From JAUXEH01 sp965533275 (GTDB lineage: Bacteria; Acidobacteriota; Aminicenantia; Aminicenantales; Aminicenantaceae): a stretch of DNA of 8,514 nt. Position numbers and translations under genes: made by a program. Positions 1 to 6,412 of this stretch are shown here, one piece after another. Each line of letters opens with the position of its first letter. Positions within the stretch are counted from its first letter, which is position 1. The notes below the pieces were generated by a model that made no database searches, was not told the origin of the DNA, and was given only the letters and a program-made list of their open reading frames with translations. The DNA lies in the NCBI GenBank assembly GCA_965533275.1, contig CBESWG010000088.1, forward strand, positions 1 to 8,514. Direction: 5' to 3'.

Positions 1-9
1 ACTGCAAAA

Positions 10-91
10 AATGGGGACAGGTCCAATTAATACAAAGGGGACAGGTGCATTCAACACAAGCGCACCCAAGTTTAAATGCACCTGTCCCCTT
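10..91. repeat. REP-like inverted repeat cluster 1 (A, B, B' arms)
   Basis: Three arms of the window's repeat family. A type-A arm (GGGGACAGGTCCAATT, positions 13-28) is followed by a type-B arm (GGGGACAGGTGCATT, 37-51) and its perfect inverted copy (AATGCACCTGTCCCC, 75-89). The B pair forms a 15 bp stem with a 23-nt loop. The cluster ends about 5 bp beyond the stop codon of the minus-strand deacetylase gene, so it lies just downstream of that operon and could act as its 3' hairpin. The type-A arm has no inverted partner here, unlike the complete A-B-B'-A' arrangement at 6863-6982. Similar GGGGACAGG palindromes in other genomes are, from memory, linked to REP-associated Y1 transposases; no such gene is in the window. 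Confidence 0.85.
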
Positions 92-95
92 CATT

Positions 96-944
96 TCATC
101 CCAGCTTGTCCAGCGTATCCTCCACCTTCTCCCAGAATCTCTCGATGTGGCCCTGCACATACATCTTGATGTCCAGCCCGGGGTCCTTGACGAGCGGCAG
201 GAGGTCCATCGCATAGATCATGGACGTGGCCGTGTCCGTGCCGTGCGAGGCGTAGTAGGTGGCATTGGCACGCCTGCGCCCAAGGGTAGCCAGGTCATAG
301 CGCTTGCCCCCGCTTATCTGAGACTCGAAGACCTCGACCAGTGCGGCCTGCAGCTCGGGCTGATCAGACACATCAAAGGCGATCTTGTACTCATCGGGCA
401 GCCAGTCCAGGTCGCGCCAGACCTCGCAGCCATAGGCCTCGTATGGTCGCGCATCCCTGGGCAGGTTCCTGATGGCAGCCAGGGCCCGCTGGAACGATGC
501 CACATGTGTCTCGTGCTTATCGGCCGGGTTGTGCAGATAGACGACCTCCGGCTGTGCGAGCTCGATGAGAGCCTCTAGGTCATCTACCGGGCCCGCCTGC
601 TGGTCATCCTTCACGACCGAGCTGGGATAATCGAGCTGGGCCAGGGCCCCATATTTTCCGATGTCGGCGGCCTTTTTCTGCTCCTTGCGGCGTATGTCCT
701 GCATCTCCTCGTCGGTCGTGTCCTTGAAGGCCCCATCCCGGGGGGAACCGCCCCCATTCGTGAGCACGATGCCAGTGAACCACCGGTTTTCCTGCTCGAA
801 ACACTTGAGGATGCCGTCGAAGGCCATGATCTCGAGGTCGTCCTGATGGGCGCCCACTGCCAGGTGAGTGGTGCGCTTCAGAGCTTCCTCGAATTCGACA
901 CCGTCGGGAATATAAACATCGGCATTGGGTTGTATGATGCTCAT
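96..944 (-). CDS. PIG-L/LmbE family Zn-dependent deacetylase
   Basis: A 282-residue protein of the PIG-L (LmbE-like) family, which removes acetyl groups from N-acetylated amino sugars or related conjugates using a catalytic zinc. The family motif AHPDDE appears as AHQDDLE (residues 32-38), keeping the His33 and Asp36 zinc ligands and the presumed base Asp35 but with Gln in place of Pro. The second metal motif HxxH is present as HETH (144-147). RRKEQKKAA (85-93) matches the conserved helix after the substrate loop. There is no signal peptide, so it should be cytoplasmic. The ATG overlaps the stop of the upstream ROK-like gene (ATGA), with AAAGGAGA just before it, pointing to translational coupling. 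It is the last gene of the three-gene minus-strand operon. The substrate is unknown; bacillithiol- or mycothiol-type conjugates and GlcNAc derivatives are family precedents. Confidence 0.88.
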   Translation of the reverse strand: MSIIQPNADVYIPDGVEFEEALKRTTHLAVGAHQDDLEIMAFDGILKCFEQENRWFTGIVLTNGGGSPRDGAFKDTTDEEMQDIRRKEQKKAADIGKYGALAQLDYPSSVVKDDQQAGPVDDLEALIELAQPEVVYLHNPADKHETHVASFQRALAAIRNLPRDARPYEAYGCEVWRDLDWLPDEYKIAFDVSDQPELQAALVEVFESQISGGKRYDLATLGRRRANATYYASHGTDTATSMIYAMDLLPLVKDPGLDIKMYVQGHIERFWEKVEDTLDKLG

Positions 945-2479
945 GAGTTGTCTCCTTTATTTACGGGATCGGGAGAAGAAATGGGGACAGGTCCAATTTT
1001 GATATTCTCTGCATTATTAATTGGACCTGTCCCCTTTAATTCCCCCATTAATTCTGCATTTAATTGGACCTGTCCCCTTTTTTCTTGCAGCGCCGGCAAG
1101 CTCGCCGCGGCTATTGCCTGGCCCACGCGGCGGCTCTTTTCATCCGGGAGCTGCAGCGTAACCTTTTCTCCCAGTTCGGGGAATTCTTCCGTAACCACCT
1201 GGCGGGCCATGTCCAGGATGATCTCCCCTCCCCGTCCTGATGTGCAGCGGCCCAGGATCAGGAAGTGTCTGATGTCATAAAAATCCGCATAGTGAGCCAG
1301 CGTATATCCCAAATATACACCGATCGATTCCCAGATCCTGCGCGCTCCCTTGTGCCCGGACTCGAGCTCGTCCTGCACGAACTGCAGTCTCTCTGCAGGC
1401 GGCATGTCGGCCGGCAGAAGGATCCCTGCCTTGGGTGCCAGCCGGAATACAGCTTGCTGCGAAAAATACTGGGCACCACAGCCCATGTCTCCGGACCATT
1501 CGTCAACGACACCCTCGGGCTGGTAATCTACCGGTGCAAAAGCCAGTTCGTTCAACCAGCCCGTGATGCTCCCGTTCACGTCCACATACCCGCAGGCCTC
1601 ACTCGATCCCAAGGCAATGCCCAGAACACCGTTGTCCTCGAGCGACATGGATCCGGCCAGGGCTGTCACGTCGCCGTCATTGGCCACCTCGAAGGGCACG
1701 CCCACCTCGTCTGCGATACGCAGAAAAAGCTCGCGCGCCCTGGGGTAATCCTCGTCCCGCACGCGCCGGAAAAGTGAGGCCACACGCACCACATTGTCCA
1801 CATAGATACCGGCAGCGCTCCCCCCGATGGCGTCCAGGCGCGGGAGCTTGAGCGATGCGTCATGCAGAGCCTTCATGATCTCGCGGAAGTGATACTCTGG
1901 ATCGGGATTGCCCTGTGGATCCCAGATGATCTCTTCGCTCCACACGGCCTTGCCGTCGATGACGGCCGAGACTTTTCTATCGGATGCCCCCAGGTCGAAC
2001 CCGATACGGCATCCGTCCAGATGCCGTCCTATCTGGCGGGCCTTTTCCCTGGCCTCGGGAACCTCTGAGGGCCTGCATACCACCACCTCGAACTGCTTCC
2101 CATACACGGACTCGCCCAGCAGGTAATAGTCGTAGGCCCGCACGCCCTTGGGGGCATAGGTCTGGGCAATGTGCTCGCCGATCGAGCGCGGCCCCCCGAT
2201 ATAGGCCCGCCACCCGCCGCGGCTCCAGAGCAGGAACTTGAAGATCCGCTCAGCATACGCCAGGTTGGCCCGCGCACGCGTGTGGATCTCATGATATACT
2301 CGCGTCTCGAACCGCGACACGGCCCCATCCGATCCCTCCAGCGCGATCACCAGGGGAACGCCTTCCCCGGATTTTTCGACCTCATGCAGGAAATTCCGGT
2401 TTGCCAGCACCGGGGGGCGAAATCCCGAGTCCAGGGGAGGTGGGATCCCGGGCTCTATCAGATCGAACAAATCGCTCAA
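941..2479 (-). CDS. Atypical ROK/ASKHA-family protein with repeat-encoded C-terminal tail
   Basis: A 512-residue protein. Residues 157-465 look like a ROK (sugar kinase/regulator) ASKHA fold: the phosphate-1 motif is DLGASDRK (162-169), AND (266-268) supplies the usual catalytic Asp (D268), and LGIALGSSEACGYVD (286-300) matches the second phosphate loop. The ROK zinc motif CxCGxxGCxE is degenerate: GDMGCGAQYFS (330-340) keeps one Cys only. Residues 1-156 form an extra N-terminal region with no recognisable HTH, so it is not a typical NagC/XylR regulator. The start is TTG, supported by GGAGG at 2484-2488, 4 nt upstream. The gene lies 15 bp after the aldehyde dehydrogenase gene and overlaps the deacetylase start by 4 bp. 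Residues from about 467 to 512 are encoded by three repeat arms (980-1080), so the tail is probably acquired rather than ancestral. A sugar kinase role is plausible but unproven. Confidence 0.75.
   Translation of the reverse strand: MSDLFDLIEPGIPPPLDSGFRPPVLANRNFLHEVEKSGEGVPLVIALEGSDGAVSRFETRVYHEIHTRARANLAYAERIFKFLLWSRGGWRAYIGGPRSIGEHIAQTYAPKGVRAYDYYLLGESVYGKQFEVVVCRPSEVPEAREKARQIGRHLDGCRIGFDLGASDRKVSAVIDGKAVWSEEIIWDPQGNPDPEYHFREIMKALHDASLKLPRLDAIGGSAAGIYVDNVVRVASLFRRVRDEDYPRARELFLRIADEVGVPFEVANDGDVTALAGSMSLEDNGVLGIALGSSEACGYVDVNGSITGWLNELAFAPVDYQPEGVVDEWSGDMGCGAQYFSQQAVFRLAPKAGILLPADMPPAERLQFVQDELESGHKGARRIWESIGVYLGYTLAHYADFYDIRHFLILGRCTSGRGGEIILDMARQVVTEEFPELGEKVTLQLPDEKSRRVGQAIAAASLPALQEKRGQVQLNAELMGELKGTGPINNAENIKIGPVPISSPDPVNKGDNS
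980..1082. repeat. REP-like inverted repeat cluster 2, inside a coding region
   Basis: Three type-A arms: one forward (ATGGGGACAGGTCCAATT, 981-998) and two inverted (AATTGGACCTGTCCCC at 1019-1034 and 1062-1077). The first and second form a stem with a 20-nt loop; the second and third are direct copies 43 bp apart. All lie within the 3' end of the ROK-like gene and are read in frame without a stop. The peptides they encode on the minus strand include RGQVQLN, KGTGPIN and KIGPVPI. Confidence 0.9.
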
Positions 2480-2494
2480 AAGGCCTCCGCTTCC

Positions 2495-3919
2495 CTATAT
2501 GTTCAGGTTGATGGCCAGGAGTTTCATCTCCGTCATCTCTTCGATGGCGTAGCGCAGGCCCTCCCGGCCGAAGCCCGACTCCTTGACGCCCCCATAGGGC
2601 ATGTGGTCGATGCGGAAGGTCGGCACGTCGTTCACGATCACGCCGCCCACCTCCAGGCGCCCGTAGGCCTGGTAGGCCTTGTTGAGGTTGTTGGTAAACA
2701 CCCCGGCCTGCAGGCCGTACATCGAGTGGTTGACCTCCTTCAAGGCCTCCTCATAGTCGTGATATCTGTAGACTACAACCACCGGCGCAAAGGCCTCCAT
2801 CCAGGAGATACGCATCTCGGGGTGCACGTCGGTCAGGATGGTGGGCTCGAACATGGCGCCGTCCCGGTTGCCCCCCACCACGATGCGCGCGCCGTTGTCG
2901 ACCGCCTCCGAGATCCACTCCTCGGTCTGTTCGGCTGCCTCCAGGTTGATCATGGGCCCGATGTCGGTGTTGATGTCCAGGGGATTGCCCATGCGCAGTT
3001 TTTCGACACCCGCAACAAAATCGGCCATGAAGCGGTCGTAGATGGCGTCGTGTAGAAAGATCCTCTGGATGGATATGCAGACCTGACCCGAGAAGGCAAA
3101 GCTGCCCATGACGGTTCGGGGGACCGCATATTCGAGGTTGGCATCGGGTTCGACCACAACGGCGGCGTTTCCGCCGAGCTCAAGGGTTACCATCTTCTTA
3201 TAGGCACGCTTCTTGAGGTCCCAGCCGATGTCGGGCGAGCCCGTGAATGTGATCATCTTGACGCGCTCGTCCTCCACGAATGCCTCGGCCGCCTCATAGC
3301 CGCAGGGCACGGCATTGAAGCCGCCGGCCGGGTAGTCGGTCTCGGCCACGATCTCGGCCAGGAGCATGGTCGTGGGCGATACCTGGGAGGCCGGGCGGGC
3401 GAGGAAGGCATTGCCGGTAGCGAGCGCCGGCGCCACCTTGTGGGCCACGAGATTGAGCGGGAAATTGAATGGCGTTATGCCCGCGATCACCCCGAGAGGG
3501 AAATGCCCCACGATCCCCCAGCGCTTCTTGGTCTGGGCAGTGAGATCCAGGGGCACGACTTCCCCATAGATGCGCTTGGCCTCCTCGGCTGCGATCTTGA
3601 AGGTATTGGCCCCGCGGGAGGCCTCTGCCTTGGCGTATTTTAAGGGCTTGCCGGACGAGAGCACGATCGATTCGGCGATCTCGCTGCTGCGCCGGCTGAT
3701 CTCGGATGAGATCTTCTCGAGGGCCGAGGCCCGCTCGTGGGACGACATCTTGCGCGTCTTGGCGAATGCGGCCTGCGCATCGGATATGGCCTGTTCCACC
3801 TGGGCCCGTCCTGCGAAGTGGACCTTGGCCGCCACCTGGCCGTCATAGGGAGATTTAATCTCTCGTATCTTGACGCCGTCTTCCCATTTTCCATTAATGA
3901 GGAGCTTGTGTTCTTTCAT
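2495..3919 (-). CDS. NAD(P)-dependent aldehyde dehydrogenase (lactaldehyde/y4uC-like class)
   Basis: A 474-residue aldehyde dehydrogenase, full length for the superfamily, that oxidises an aldehyde to the acid with NAD(P)+. Visible catalytic elements are Asn152 in TPFNFP, the Rossmann segment FTGSPDIG (225-232), the general base Glu247 in LELGG, and the nucleophile Cys281 in FSGQVC. The segment PTFRIDHMPYGGVKESGFGREG (433-454) is typical of the group containing archaeal lactaldehyde dehydrogenase and rhizobial y4uC. Two oddities: the coenzyme-binding Lys of the usual KPS motif is Arg (ARPAS, 174-178), and the FGP motif reads FAP (377-379). The ATG is preceded by CGGAGG with 5 nt spacing. It is the first gene of the minus-strand operon with the ROK-like and deacetylase genes. 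The substrate could be a lactaldehyde, glycolaldehyde or a semialdehyde from sugar breakdown; this is inference. Confidence 0.92.
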   Translation of the reverse strand: MKEHKLLINGKWEDGVKIREIKSPYDGQVAAKVHFAGRAQVEQAISDAQAAFAKTRKMSSHERASALEKISSEISRRSSEIAESIVLSSGKPLKYAKAEASRGANTFKIAAEEAKRIYGEVVPLDLTAQTKKRWGIVGHFPLGVIAGITPFNFPLNLVAHKVAPALATGNAFLARPASQVSPTTMLLAEIVAETDYPAGGFNAVPCGYEAAEAFVEDERVKMITFTGSPDIGWDLKKRAYKKMVTLELGGNAAVVVEPDANLEYAVPRTVMGSFAFSGQVCISIQRIFLHDAIYDRFMADFVAGVEKLRMGNPLDINTDIGPMINLEAAEQTEEWISEAVDNGARIVVGGNRDGAMFEPTILTDVHPEMRISWMEAFAPVVVVYRYHDYEEALKEVNHSMYGLQAGVFTNNLNKAYQAYGRLEVGGVIVNDVPTFRIDHMPYGGVKESGFGREGLRYAIEEMTEMKLLAINLNI

Positions 3920-3940
3920 CCTGGCCTCCGTTTCGCGGCT

Positions 3941-3946
3941 ATTATA
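3941..3946 (-). promoter_or_regulatory. Probable -10 element of the aldehyde dehydrogenase operon
   Basis: On the minus strand the sequence reads TATAAT here, a perfect sigma-70 type -10 box. Transcription would start near 3934, leaving a leader of about 15 nt that contains the GGAGG of the first gene. No good -35 box lies at 16-18 bp. The nearest candidate, TTGGAC inside a repeat arm (3968-3973), is 21 bp away, which is too far for a standard promoter. Confidence 0.5.
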
Positions 3947-3956
3947 TCAAAAAATT

Positions 3957-4047
3957 AAAGGGGACAGGTCCAATTAATAAATGGGGACAGGTCCAATTAG
4001 CGGTTCGACTGCTTGTATTAATTGGACCTGTCCCCATTTTTTTTTTT
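3957..4047. repeat. REP-like inverted repeat cluster 3 ending in an 11-T run
   Basis: Two forward type-A arms (core GGGGACAGGTCCAATT at 3960-3975 and 3983-3998) and one inverted arm (AATTGGACCTGTCCCC, 4020-4035). The second and third form a perfect 21 bp inverted repeat (3979-3999 with 4019-4039) separated by 19 nt, followed by eleven T residues (4037-4047). Read on the plus strand this has the form of an intrinsic terminator. It lies between the divergent aldehyde dehydrogenase operon and the sigma-54 regulator gene, 35 bp before the regulator's start codon. Confidence 0.9.
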
Positions 4048-4082
4048 GTGATACCATAACTCAGCAAAAGGAAACGCATCGC

Positions 4083-5444
4083 ATGAACGTGCTGATCGTG
4101 GAGGATCACCCCTCCTTATACGAAGTCGCCAAATCCTCGCTCCTCATATCCCGCATCGACACCATCGACACACCTAACGTGGGCGCCATCCTGGGCCACA
4201 TCCAGGTCAACGACACCCATGTCGTATTCTTCGACTATGACCAGCACCAGGAAAGGGCCCTCGCCCTCCTCAATGGCCTCAAACACCTCGACGCCTATGT
4301 CGAGGTCGTGTTCGTCGGCGTCGCGCTCGGTGACCTGACGGTCATGGAGCTCATCAACCAGGGCCTCAGCGAGTACCTGGTCAAGCCGGTCATGCCCCCC
4401 CAAGTCCTCAACATCGTCAAGCGGGTCCGCGACCGCAAGATGCTCCGCCAGGAGACCTTCCAGCTCGAGCGCCGCCTGGCTAAGAAGTATTTTTTCCAGG
4501 GTATCGTGGGTAAAAATCCCTACATGCTCGAGATCTTCTCCCTGACCGAAAAGATCGCGCAGTATTTCTCGACCATCCTGATCACGGGCGAGACCGGGAC
4601 CGGCAAGGAGATGATCGCCCAGGCCATACACGCCATGTCCCGCACCCGCAACAAGACCCTCGTGATCTGCGATTGCGTGTCCATCCCCGACACCCTGATC
4701 GAGTCCGAGCTCTTCGGCTATGTCAAGGGGGCCTTCACGGGCGCGGACAGGGACAAAAGGGGCCTTTTTGCCGAGGCCGAGGACGGCATCATCCTGCTGG
4801 ACGAGATCGGGGACGTCCCCCACACCTTCCAGGCCAAGCTCCTACGCGTGATCGAAAACGGGGAATACCGCCCCGTGGGTGCGACCGAGAACCTGAAAGC
4901 CAATGCCCGTATCATCGCCTCCACCAACCGCGACCTGAGAGAGAGCGTCAAGAACGGCACCTTCAGGGAAGACCTCTTCCACCGCCTCAACAAGGTCGAG
5001 ATCCACCTGCCTCCCCTGCGCGACAAGCCCGAGGATATCCCGCTGCTCATCCGCTATTTCCTGGACGGCTTCAACGAGAAGTTCAAGAAGGAGATCCGGG
5101 GAGTGTCGCGGCGCGTGCAGAAGCTCTTCCTCAAATACGAGTGGCCAGGCAACATCCGAGAGCTCGAGAACGTGCTGGAACGCGCCTCCATGCTGTGCAT
5201 GAAGGAGTTCATCGACATCGAAGACCTGCCCGAGGAGCTCCAGCAGACGTTCGCGTCCAAGAGCCACCTGCCCTTCCTGGGGCGGGACCAGCTGTCCTCT
5301 CTCGATGACCTGGAAAAGGACTACATCCAGTACCTGCTGGTTGTCACTAAATACAACATGCAGAAGACCGCCAAGATCTTGGAGATCTCGCGGACGACAC
5401 TCTACAACAAGCTGGCAAAGTACGGCATCGAGCGTAAAAGCTGA
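4083..5444 (+). CDS. Sigma-54-dependent response regulator (NtrC family)
   Basis: A 453-residue bacterial enhancer-binding protein. Residues 1-118 form a receiver domain: acidic pocket E7/D8, probable phosphoacceptor D51 (or D53) in FFDYD, and K101 in LVKP. The switch Thr/Ser seems to be Gly79 (VFVGVA), so phosphorylation signalling may be altered. The central AAA+ domain has Walker A GETGTGKE (169-176), the sigma-54 contact loop GAFTGA (216-221), Walker B GIILLDE (235-241) and the WPGNIREL segment (354-361). Residues 405-450 form a Fis-type HTH with canonical SRTTLYNKL. The ATG at 4083 is chosen because the receiver begins there and AAAAGGAAA lies upstream. An in-frame ATG at 3981 falls in a repeat arm and would add 34 repeat-encoded residues. 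A sigma-54 promoter and a palindrome lie directly downstream, suggesting it activates the next operon. No partner histidine kinase is in the window. Confidence 0.95.
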   Translation: MNVLIVEDHPSLYEVAKSSLLISRIDTIDTPNVGAILGHIQVNDTHVVFFDYDQHQERALALLNGLKHLDAYVEVVFVGVALGDLTVMELINQGLSEYLVKPVMPPQVLNIVKRVRDRKMLRQETFQLERRLAKKYFFQGIVGKNPYMLEIFSLTEKIAQYFSTILITGETGTGKEMIAQAIHAMSRTRNKTLVICDCVSIPDTLIESELFGYVKGAFTGADRDKRGLFAEAEDGIILLDEIGDVPHTFQAKLLRVIENGEYRPVGATENLKANARIIASTNRDLRESVKNGTFREDLFHRLNKVEIHLPPLRDKPEDIPLLIRYFLDGFNEKFKKEIRGVSRRVQKLFLKYEWPGNIRELENVLERASMLCMKEFIDIEDLPEELQQTFASKSHLPFLGRDQLSSLDDLEKDYIQYLLVVTKYNMQKTAKILEISRTTLYNKLAKYGIERKS

Positions 5445-5549
5445 CGCTCCGAGCGCAAGGGCTAGCATTGACGCACTCCATGCAATGACACACCACTCGC
5501 AGCGAAACACCCCCCACGATGACACAAAAGCACAATAATTTGTCACAAT

Positions 5550-5568
5550 GTGTTCAATTTTTGAACAC
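5550..5568. promoter_or_regulatory. Perfect palindrome, candidate enhancer (UAS) for the sigma-54 regulator
   Basis: GTGTTCAA-TTT-TTGAACAC is a perfect 8+8 bp inverted repeat with a 3-nt centre, in an AT-rich spacer. Its centre (5559) is 83 bp upstream of the -24 GG and about 108 bp upstream of the predicted transcription start, a normal distance for an enhancer bound by an NtrC-type dimer. It has no T-run after it, so it is unlikely to be a terminator. That the upstream regulator binds it is inference from position. Confidence 0.6.
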
Positions 5569-5639
5569 TTATTAAGCAATCGCTGATCCTGATAATTCCT
5601 TAATCTCTTATTTATCTGTATCTTAAGCCATTTTACCAT

Positions 5640-5655
5640 TTGGCACCGATTTCGC
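5640..5655 (+). promoter_or_regulatory. Sigma-54 (-24/-12) promoter
   Basis: TTGGCACCGATTTCGC keeps the full -24 element TTGGCAC and the exact GG-N10-GC spacing (GG at 5642-5643, GC at 5654-5655). The -12 element is TCGC rather than TTGC, one mismatch. Transcription would begin near 5667, about 5 nt before the ATG at 5672, so the message would be almost leaderless. It sits just downstream of a sigma-54 activator gene, which strengthens the call. Confidence 0.68.
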
Positions 5656-5671
5656 TTATATATGTGGTGAG

Positions 5672-6412
5672 ATGGGAAGCCAAAAGAAAAAACGATTAAT
5701 CGCCAAGGCCAGCTGTGTACGCATTGCCTGGACCGCAGCCGCCGCAGTATTTCTGCTGTGCGGCACGCTCCTCTCAGCCGATATCAACGGCACAGGGAAC
5801 GCCTCCGCCGAAGCAGCTGCGAAAGCAGTAGATCTCAGCAGGTCGACGGCCAGTTGGGCCGACTTCCTGCCTCTCCCAAGCCAGATGCCGCCCGCCCAGA
5901 AGATCACTCTCGCCTACACTCATGCGCTGACCGACTCCTCCTCTGATACAATCGCCGATCCTGTCACCCCAACCGATGGCAGCCCATCAAAATCCTCTGC
6001 GCAACCTCGCTCCACTCTCAAGAAACAGGAAATCATCCATCCCACTGTGTACACCACACACAAGATCGCTCCCGTCCTCAAGGCCGAGAATGCGGTCTTT
6101 CATGCCAACCTTGCCTACCTGACGGCAGTGAACGTGGCCGACTACTTCTCGACTCGGAAGGCACTCCAGTATGAAGAGCTGTACGAGGCCAATCCGCTGA
6201 TGCGCCCCTTTGTTGGCAATGACCTGGCTTTTGCGGTCGTCAAGTTGGGGCTCACGGCCGGCAGTGTGTTCTTCTTGAAGAGGCTCTATAAGAAGAACAA
6301 AACCCTTGGCTGGGCCGCGACCATTGTGGCCAACCTGGCCGTCTCATACGTGGTGGTCAATAATTTAAGGGCGATCGACACCGTACAGGCACAGCGCGGG
6401 AGCATCTACTGA
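5672..6412 (+). CDS. DUF5658-like membrane protein with N-terminal export/anchor segment
   Basis: A 246-residue protein of unknown function. It starts with a basic patch (KKKR, 5-8) and a hydrophobic stretch (about 18-36, ending LLSA), which fits a signal peptide or a membrane anchor; the Cys at 30 lacks a proper lipobox. Residues 37-135 are Ser/Pro/Ala-rich and probably an extended linker. Residues 145-232 look like a small multi-helix membrane domain: NLAYLTAVNVADYFST, the motif EANPLM (172-177), then two hydrophobic helices (about 184-203 and 212-230). The N-x-x-D and EANP pattern recalls DUF5658. There is no in-frame ATG, GTG or TTG between 5672 and the linker, so the ATG is accepted although its leader would be very short. 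A sigma-54 promoter lies just upstream, and its stop overlaps the start of the following HTH gene by one base. The role is unknown. Confidence 0.75.
   Translation: MGSQKKKRLIAKASCVRIAWTAAAAVFLLCGTLLSADINGTGNASAEAAAKAVDLSRSTASWADFLPLPSQMPPAQKITLAYTHALTDSSSDTIADPVTPTDGSPSKSSAQPRSTLKKQEIIHPTVYTTHKIAPVLKAENAVFHANLAYLTAVNVADYFSTRKALQYEELYEANPLMRPFVGNDLAFAVVKLGLTAGSVFFLKRLYKKNKTLGWAATIVANLAVSYVVVNNLRAIDTVQAQRGSIY

Noticed and set aside
45..578. Plus-strand open frame of 177 codons over the deacetylase gene
   Set aside because: It is antisense to a gene with clear PIG-L motifs, starts within a repeat and has no recognisable domain.
2171..3055. Plus-strand open frame of 294 codons
   Set aside because: It lies opposite the aldehyde dehydrogenase and ROK-like genes, is rich in His/Val/Gly as expected of a GC-rich antisense frame, and matches no family.
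3941..3973. TTGGAC within a repeat arm as a -35 box for the aldehyde dehydrogenase operon
   Set aside because: The distance to TATAAT is 21 bp, outside the usual 16-18 bp.
4116..4823. Minus-strand open frame of 235 codons
   Set aside because: Antisense to the receiver and AAA+ domains of the sigma-54 regulator; composition is typical of a shadow frame.
5550..5568. Palindrome considered as the regulator gene's terminator
   Set aside because: The stem is AT-rich, the loop is 3 nt and no T-run follows; its position relative to the -24/-12 promoter fits a binding site better.
4842..5639. Minus-strand open frame of 265 codons reaching into the spacer before the sigma-54 promoter
   Set aside because: Most of it is antisense to the regulator's C-terminal half, and no ribosome site or domain supports it.
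5672..5780. DUF5658-like protein considered as a lipoprotein
   Set aside because: The Cys at residue 30 is preceded by FLL, which lacks the small residue required just before the lipobox Cys.
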